Positions 57,257-64,000 of a stretch of 64,000 bases of DNA are shown piece after piece; the first letter of the stretch is position 1, and each line of letters opens with the position of its first letter. This stretch comes from Bettongia penicillata ogilbyi (taxonomy: Eukaryota; Chordata; Mammalia; Diprotodontia; Potoroidae). The notes beneath the pieces were generated by a model, which was not told the DNA's origin, made no database searches, and worked only from the letters and a program-made list of their open reading frames with translations. Position numbers and translations under genes: made by a program. Location: the NCBI GenBank assembly GCA_023548195.1, contig JAJHZJ010000252.1:6012242-6076241 (forward strand). The letters are read 5' to 3'.

Positions 57257-58881
57257 TTTCTGGGAATATCCAAATAAATGTAAGTGCTCTTTGACTATAA
57301 AACAAATGTGAATTGCTACTATTAATATGTGAATTTATATAATCCACGTTACTCCTGCTTACTCCTGGTACTGATTGGGAAGTCAGAGTTATACAGGCTA
57401 ACATCACCAGTTGCAACAAATTAAATTAAAAAAAAATACTCTGGCTGCTAAAATGATAATATGAAAAACTCTAGAAGTATCCAAATGTCTCAAATATAGT
57501 CCAGAAAAAAAAATCTTAAAAAGATAACAGATAATAACGAAAAAGAAATTCAAAAAGAAAAAACCCAAACAAACAGCAAAAACTTCTCTATCTGGGCCAG
57601 AACTGTACAAAAAGAGAACCAAAGGCCTATGGGTATGAATGAGGAAGGTGCAGGGAAGCCAGCACAAATCTGTTAATGCTCAGATTAGGGACATTCCAGG
57701 AATCACAGATGTCCTGAGAACTGTGACCAGGAAAGCTCTAGATGTAAGTTAACTAGAGTTCTGATGGAGGGACCTGAAGTCTATTTTCTGAGAGTAGACA
57801 AGCCAGAGGGAAGAGCACAGGAAATGAGAGAAAGGAGCTAACAGGGCCAGATAATTCCATTTGAGAGTATGTATGAGAGAAGGTTGAACCTGGCCCTTAT
57901 GTTCTAAGCTATTTATTCTCCTAGCAGTATTTTTTTTTTCTCCAAAGCTTTTATATCATGAAAAATTTCATTTTTCATCTCTTCCTTCATCTCTTCCAGG
58001 TACTTGGGTAGTTCTTATATGAGTCTCTCTCTTTTTTTCCTCAAGCTTTGAGAGTCACTATAGAGTAACTTTCTTTTGGGTTTACCATTTGGGCTTATAA
58101 GGATGAATTGTGATAAAATATATAAAAATCATACTTATAAACACAAACCAGAACTTTCCCATAACGATTAAAGGAGATGTAGAAAGAAAGCAATTGTAAG
58201 AACCAGTGTTTGGGTTCTGAGAGTGAGAGGAATCTGCTTCAGCTAGAGATGAACAGTGTTGATCATATCCTTTATCATTCACTAACTTCTTTCTAAAGAG
58301 GGGAATGAGTGGTAAAGAGAAGAAAAAGTGTAAGAGGATATAATGGAAGGAAATCAAAAATTAGTATACATGAAATGCCTTTTGATTAGGATAGAGGCAT
58401 GACATATTACAAAGGAGACACTTTTATGCCAGCAAATGCCTAGAAAGACCATCAGATTGAGTAGTGGCCAAAGAGTCAAAAAAGAAATACCAGTAAGGTC
58501 TTTCATCCAACCTAGAGCTACACAAAGAGATAGGAGAAATCAATGAGCACTAGTAGAAGAGTCCTGTCAGTGTAGTTAAGTGGACAGGAAAACCATGGGA
58601 GCTTTGCAAACGAGGTTCCCGTGGCAGTACTCTGACTAAGGAAGCCCCACGGGGAAGAGACCAGCTGGCACCTGATCATGGAACGTCAAAGGGCAGAGAA
58701 GAACACACAGTGCCGACATAAGGAAAAATCACCCACTAAGAGATGACAGGTGATGATGAAGCCTGGCAATGCTCTGAGAATAGATGTACTAAAGGAAATG
58801 TAAAACAAAGGTGGAAACCCAGGAAAGTGAGATTAGGACCTTGACCAACCTACTTCAAGTGTAGGAGAGGTGGAAGAGTTC

Positions 58882-58972
58882 TGCCCTGTGGCCTCAGACA
58901 CCTGATGCTCACTAGCTGTATGACCCTGGGCAAGTAACTTAACCCCAACTGCCTCAATGAAAAGAAAAAAAA
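58882..58972 (+). repeat. CORE-SINE fragment with A-rich tail
   Basis: 'cctcagacacctgatgc', 'gaccctgggcaagtaac', then an A-run. The head matches the long-tailed type at 24.25 kb, but its tail is absent. Confidence 0.75.
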
Positions 58973-58999
58973 AAGAGTTCTCTCCTGGCACAAAAACTT

Positions 59000-60340
59000 G
59001 AGGCTAGAGATATTACCAAATAAGAAAAGATAACCAAAAGCTATGAAGGAATGTTATGGGACAAAAACCACCCAAAAGGAAAATCTGGAAGAAGATGGTA
59101 GAGTCTCAGAAGAGAAGAAAATGGCTTGAACACAGGGTCTACAAGAATACCTAGAAGAAATGAAGCAAGAAATAAATACAATTATAAACGAAATCAGTTC
59201 TGTAAGAAGAATTTTGAAGAGTTAGTAGCTTAGAACAGAAAGTCATAAAACTTATTAAAGAAACAGACTCCCTGAAAATTAGATAAAACAGAAATCAATA
59301 ATTCCATGAGATAACAAGAAATACTAGGGAGGAAACCAAAAGTTTAAAAAAAAGTAAAGTATCTATTTTTAAAAACAACTCACATGGGAAACAGGGAGAG
59401 AAAAATCTCCAGAAAACCATGATTCTCCTCTCCTCTCTCAAAAGCCTGGATATTATATTTCATGAAGTCAGAAATGAAACCTAACCACATCTAGTGAAAA
59501 GTGAAGGCAAAGTGAAAAAAGAATCAAAAAATCTTCTGAAATAAACTTCAAAATGAAAAGCCTTAGGAATATCATAGCCAAAATACAAAGCTGATTGCTC
59601 AGAGAAAAAAAAATAGAAAAAAAAATATTGCAAGCAGCCAGAAAGAATTTAAGGACAAAGGAAGAACCATGCTGGGTCATGCAAGACTTACCAGCTATGA
59701 AAAAAGATTTTATAATGTGATATTCCAAAAGGCAAATGAAAAGGTCTTGCAACTAGGAATAACTTATTCTAAGAAACTGAGTATAATCCTACAGATGTGA
59801 AAAAAATTTACAGTATAATTCAAATTACACAGTATATAGTATTGACTCTAAAGTCATAGGAACCAAGTTTAAATCTTTCCTATGATACTACCTGTGTGAT
59901 TTTGGGCAAGTTATAGGCCTCAGTTTCCTCATCTGTAAAATGATGAAAGTGAAAGGTCTCTTCTAGTTCTAGATCTATGATCCTATGATAAACAGTATTC
60001 AAACATTCTTGATGAAGATACCAAAACTGAGTAGAAATATGGAAAGGGAAACAGAGGAGTTAAGAGAAAAAGAAAGATAGATATGTATTTCAGCAAATGG
60101 AAGGGGCTATGCCATGATGAAGAAATTATCTTCTAATTGGAGAGAAGAATGTAGTTTCCCTTCAGAACCTTAACATCCTCAAAGGTAACAAAGAAAATTA
60201 AATAAGTCAAATAGAGTAGGGTGGAGTTGGGGAGTATGAATGAGATATGTCTATTTTCAAGCTCTTAAGTGATTAAAAAAAAGAAGGAAGGAAAAATGGA
60301 GAAGAAAGCAAGAATGGGGAGGAAACACTATTTCAAGGTC
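59000..60340 (+). mobile_element. Decayed LINE (L1-type), interrupted by a SINE
   Basis: 'attgcaagcagccagaaag', 'catgcaagacttaccagc', 'gatattccaaaaggcaaatg' and 'acattcttgatgaagatacc' follow the order of an old LINE ORF1 region. No intact frame. A MIR-like SINE sits in it at 59,840-59,988. Confidence 0.5.
59840..59988 (+). repeat. MIR-like SINE
   Basis: 'tttgggcaagttatagg', 'cctcagtttcctcatctg', 'ctagatctatgatcct'. Confidence 0.85.
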
Positions 60341-60359
60341 TAGATATATAGCATTCACA

Positions 60360-60405
60360 GATATATATATATATATATATATACATATATATATGTATAT
60401 ATATA
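60360..60405. repeat. (TA)n microsatellite
   Basis: TA repeat with C and G interruptions. Confidence 0.95.
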
Positions 60406-61429
60406 GTAAACATATATCCTATATGGCATTATACTTCAGAATGATTATGAAATGTTGATGAGGACCAAGAAAATTTATTGAACAACTGCAGAGTTCAGCA
60501 GACATTGAGGCATTGGAATCAATATTAAACATTTGACAAAATCCATGTCTTTAAAGAGCTTGAAGAGAAGGACATCATATATTGATGGTAAAAGAGAAAA
60601 CAGAATATTTTTATAGATATAAGTCACCACTAATGGAAGAAAAGAAAAAGGTCTTCGTGCAACCTCAATATCTTCTCTATGTCTCCATTCGTATCACAAG
60701 TAAGCATGTAGCACCTACTATATGAAAATCACCAGGCTAGGTGCACTGACAGTCTCATTTCGCAGTCTTCAGTCTTATGTCAATTTCTATCTCTTTAGCT
60801 TATGTATTCCCATACTCTTTTCCTACCCATTCCAATCCTATTACCCAAAGAAAAATTCAGTGTTTTTTCTTCAAACATAAAAGTTCTAAAGAAAAGTACT
60901 CTAATGTATTAGATCTGAATTTATCTACCATTTTCCTAGAAAACTCAATCTTCCTATCATTTAATTATAATGAGTACTCAGGAGAAAAAGTCAGCTGGCT
61001 CATTTCACAGGAGATTACAATATCTTTAATTAGGGTTAACAAACCTCAGAGCTTTAGTTATCCTTATTTATCTATGTGAACAAAAAAGTATGTGGTGACA
61101 GACTAATTTCTTTAGAAATTAAAATTAGACTCTTCTCTACGCTAGATTGCAGATCAAATTAAAGCTTACTTAAATTTAAAGAATAAATTATATTTTATTT
61201 ATATGAACAAAATAAGGACAGTTCATACAAGCAATTTATTTTGTTGCCTGTATGGTAGAGAAAAAAAATATCAGTATGACAAAAGTTCACATCCATGAAT
61301 GTGACATTCAAAGCATGACAGAGCAACATTTTGAAAGGATGAAAATATCTAGTCAAAATATACTAGTGTAACTTTTGAGTGTGTAATTAAATACTTCTAT
61401 AAGTAATTTAGCCACATTTTACAGCATTC

Positions 61430-61482
61430 TGATATATATATATATATGTGTACACATGTGTATACATATATATGTATAATAT
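61430..61482. repeat. TA/TG palindromic microsatellite
   Basis: (TA)n, then 'tgtgtacacatgtgtatac', then TA again; largely self-complementary. Confidence 0.92.
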
Positions 61483-62179
61483 TTATTTAAAAGTGAGGAG
61501 ACATTAAAATTCTCAGGTTTTAGATAAAGCTAAAATTATATTACGATAAAACCAAATTCATTTGAAGCCATGAGAGGCTGACAACTACTTATTTTAGGAG
61601 AAGGAAATTTTGCTGGACAGAGGCTTCATGTGAGGCTTTCCAGAACCAAATGAAATACTTGTTACAAGTCTATCAAAATATTTTGCTTAGTTCTCTGTTA
61701 CAAGTAGTGGCTCTCTGGGGAGCAGAGCAGGGAATGGGGGTATATGTGGAAATGAAGAACACGTAACAAACAAAATATATAAATACATCCTAAAGAGAAA
61801 AAGAAAGTGCAGAAGGATGGGGGAAGAAGAAAATCTATCAAGAATGATGGAAAAGATTTTAGTTTTTCTATTTTGCATTCTCTACCTCCCACCTAAGAAG
61901 AGAAAATAAAATATCACTGGGAAAATGAATCAAGACCAGAAGGACTCGTAGGGGCATAATTCTGAAAATCACAGCTGGGCATTTTGCCCTAACATTCCAA
62001 CAAGCAGGTCTCGTCACAAATGCACCAGCTCAGGATCTAGCTAGTAAATGGGATGGATTTTTCAGTTCTTTCACACTGAGAATTGACATACTGAAAGTTT
62101 TCTGCTGCAGAGCCAATATCAGACTTTTCTTTTCCTTCCTGAACTGCATGAGGCCTTGGGAAAGGATCATTCTGCCTTC

Positions 62180-62278
62180 AATAGTAACTACTTGTGAGGG
62201 CTTTGGGCAAAATACTTTAACCTCTCTGTGCCTCAGTTTTCTCATCTTCAAAATGAGGAGGTTAAATCTGATGACTCT
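62180..62278 (+). repeat. MIR-type SINE fragment
   Basis: 'gggctttgggcaaaatac', 'tgtgcctcagttttctc', 'tcaaaatgaggaggtt'. Confidence 0.75.
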
Positions 62279-63689
62279 TGGTGCACACAGGCAAAACAGG
62301 TAGCTTCCTAGGAAGCCTGATTTGAGAGAGGCCAGGAAACCTCCTGCTACTTGGCAATCTCCCTCCCTCCTAGGTGCCCCAGTGCCTGAAATCCACAATT
62401 CATTCCTCTTGTTTAAATACTGCCCTCTCCTTAAAACTGTCTTTTACCGTGATTATCAAATGAAGTTATTAATATGACAGCATGAATTAATCAGATCAAC
62501 GCTCTCTTTCATAAAAGGCACCAGGAAAGCATGAGAGTCTAAGAAAGGAAGGGAAACAGTAAGAAAAAGGAAGATCGATGAGGTAAGTTCCTAACAAAAA
62601 ATTAAAATTTCTAATAGAAAAACTTCTCAACTGCTTAGGATTGATCCCAGGCATAATTTTAAAGAGGTAAAAGTTACAATGGAAGGGCATATAACTCATG
62701 ACGTTAATATTTAATGATACTGTACACTATTATGGGAACTGGGCTTACTTTACGGAGCACTGTAATTATCAACTGATTTAATTCACTTTACGTCTAAATA
62801 TCATCTTGGGACTTCAGAATATGAAGCCCTTGAAAGCAACAAAATTATAATTCTGTAAGAAGCTTCTACAATTTGATCAATCCATCAACAGACATAGGCA
62901 CAGGATTTCCACAGGGCTGTTTTCTTTTCTTCTCCCCATATTCCTGGTTCAATTTGCTTAGATAAATCCCCTCCTGTCTTACAAATATTCTTACCGCCTA
63001 ACTGAATATGTCGAGTGGCTATAAATTGTTAACAATATTGCAGAATGCCACAAAGGAAATTCCATTCTACTAGATGAACTCTTCCTAGCTTAGACCCAGA
63101 GGATCATGAAGTCCCTTAGGCAGGATATGGCCATCAGGAGTGAGAGTTTTATTATTTCATCTGTCCCTCCAATCCAATCCAATCCTCCAAACCAAATATA
63201 TCAAGGGGAATTTTAATGTGATCTCAGCATTCTTCAGGCTGGTCCAGTGGTTTAAGTTTGGGAACGGAATGAAACGGGACTCTTGTAATTCATATATCAG
63301 CTAATAATAATAAAAAACCCTCGTTTCCACAACATGGAACAGATATTATTCATTTAATATGCACCACTGATTTAGTTCAGTCCAGTTCCTTTGCCTCTGT
63401 GCAGGCCACGCTAGTACACCAATCAAAACTCATGCGCCAATTCTGAGAAATGAGGTCCTGATTACTTTTGCACCGGACTTTTTGCAGTTCATCTGTTAGG
63501 AAGCTCTGTCTGTGAACTGACCCTTAGATTCCTGGGCCCATTAAATCTTAAGGCCAGTTCCAGTTGCCTTCTAAGCCCAAATGATCCTAGCCTTCATGGG
63601 AAAGATATTGGTCCTATAATACACTATGCCTTGTGCGTGCAAGTTCATAGAAGTCTTCCAGTGAGTTTTTTAAAGGCTAAGAAGAAATT

Positions 63690-63735
63690 AGTAAAAAAAA
63701 AAAAAAAAAAACAAAAAAAAAAAACAAAAACGAAG
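63690..63735. repeat. A-rich run
   Basis: About 45 bp of A with single C interruptions. No retrocopy or SINE body is recognisable next to it. Confidence 0.9.
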
Positions 63736-64000
63736 AGAAAAGACAGCATCATACTGAACAAGTGACAAAATGGTAAAGAAAGACCCTAAAAACCTCCCCC
63801 TTCGGGTGCCTCCCATCTTCAGAAGAGCAAGTAAGTCTCCTGTTGCAAAGCTAGAACAATAGGAACATCAAATTTTTTGCCACCCTTTTAGAGGCTACTG
63901 CTAAGAGATTGTCTCTCTTTTCCCAAGAGGCTTGGCATATAGTTTCAGTTGTTTCCTAGAACCACAAAGCAAAGCTCTACCCCACAGGTTCTCTAGGTCA

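Larger units (their letters stand above)
53791..64000 (-). other. PRRG1: PRRG1 intron (3' part)
   Basis: I looked on the minus strand for the Gla-domain exon (glutamate-rich, two cysteines) and found no match, so at least 10.2 kb of intron is present and the Gla exon lies past the right edge. The intron holds MIR-type SINEs, an L2 3' end, an RTE-tailed SINE, a decayed LINE at 59.0-60.3 kb and TA-rich microsatellites. The stretches 53.9-54.5, 54.7-55.65, 57.4-58.9, 60.4-62.1 and 62.3-63.6 kb show nothing I can name. Confidence 0.8.

Noticed and set aside
63690..63735. Poly(A) tail of a processed pseudogene
   Set aside because: No coding-like or SINE body precedes the A-run on either strand and no flanking duplication is visible.
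53791..64000. PRRG1 Gla-domain exon
   Set aside because: Searched by eye on the minus strand for a glutamate-rich, two-cysteine exon with a donor site; none found. It must lie further upstream.

Overview
The window looks like marsupial nuclear DNA. The evidence is the repeat content: dozens of CORE-SINEs of the MIR type, CORE-SINEs whose 3' tail is shared with RTE/BovB LINEs, a longer-tailed SINE type seen at 24.25 and 27.06 kb, many decayed L2 copies, a BovB/RTE 3' end and L1 pieces whose 3' region has the marsupial pattern. Repeat names come from recognising sequence patterns by eye, not from a library search.

Only one gene is supported. The minus strand at 53,254-53,778 is the last coding exon of PRRG1 (transmembrane Gla protein 1). 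It encodes 174 residues: the end of the Gla module, one membrane segment and a cytoplasmic tail with two PPxY motifs. A candidate 3' UTR runs down to about 50.3 kb. From 53,779 to the right edge is intron; the Gla and 5' exons must lie beyond 64,000. In human, PRRG1 is on Xp in the region that joined the eutherian X late, and that region is autosomal in marsupials, so this locus is expected to be autosomal here.

Layout: 1-49.6 kb is intergenic DNA downstream of PRRG1, dense in old SINEs, L2, an LTR-like pair (1.9 and 4.5 kb), a GA-rich minisatellite (17.3-18.0 kb), a 5'-inverted L1 carrying a GAAA tract (27.4-29.1 kb) and several short tandem duplications. From 49.6 to 53.25 kb there is an almost repeat-free stretch that fits a long 3' UTR plus flank. 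From 53.8 to 64 kb the intron holds SINEs, an L2 and a decayed LINE.

I found no CpG island, RNA gene, CRISPR array or bacterial-type feature, and no previously undescribed multi-gene system. The most useful leads are the extra 15-residue juxtamembrane segment in PRRG1, the twin-primed L1 with a microsatellite grown inside it, and the higher-order structure of the minisatellite.
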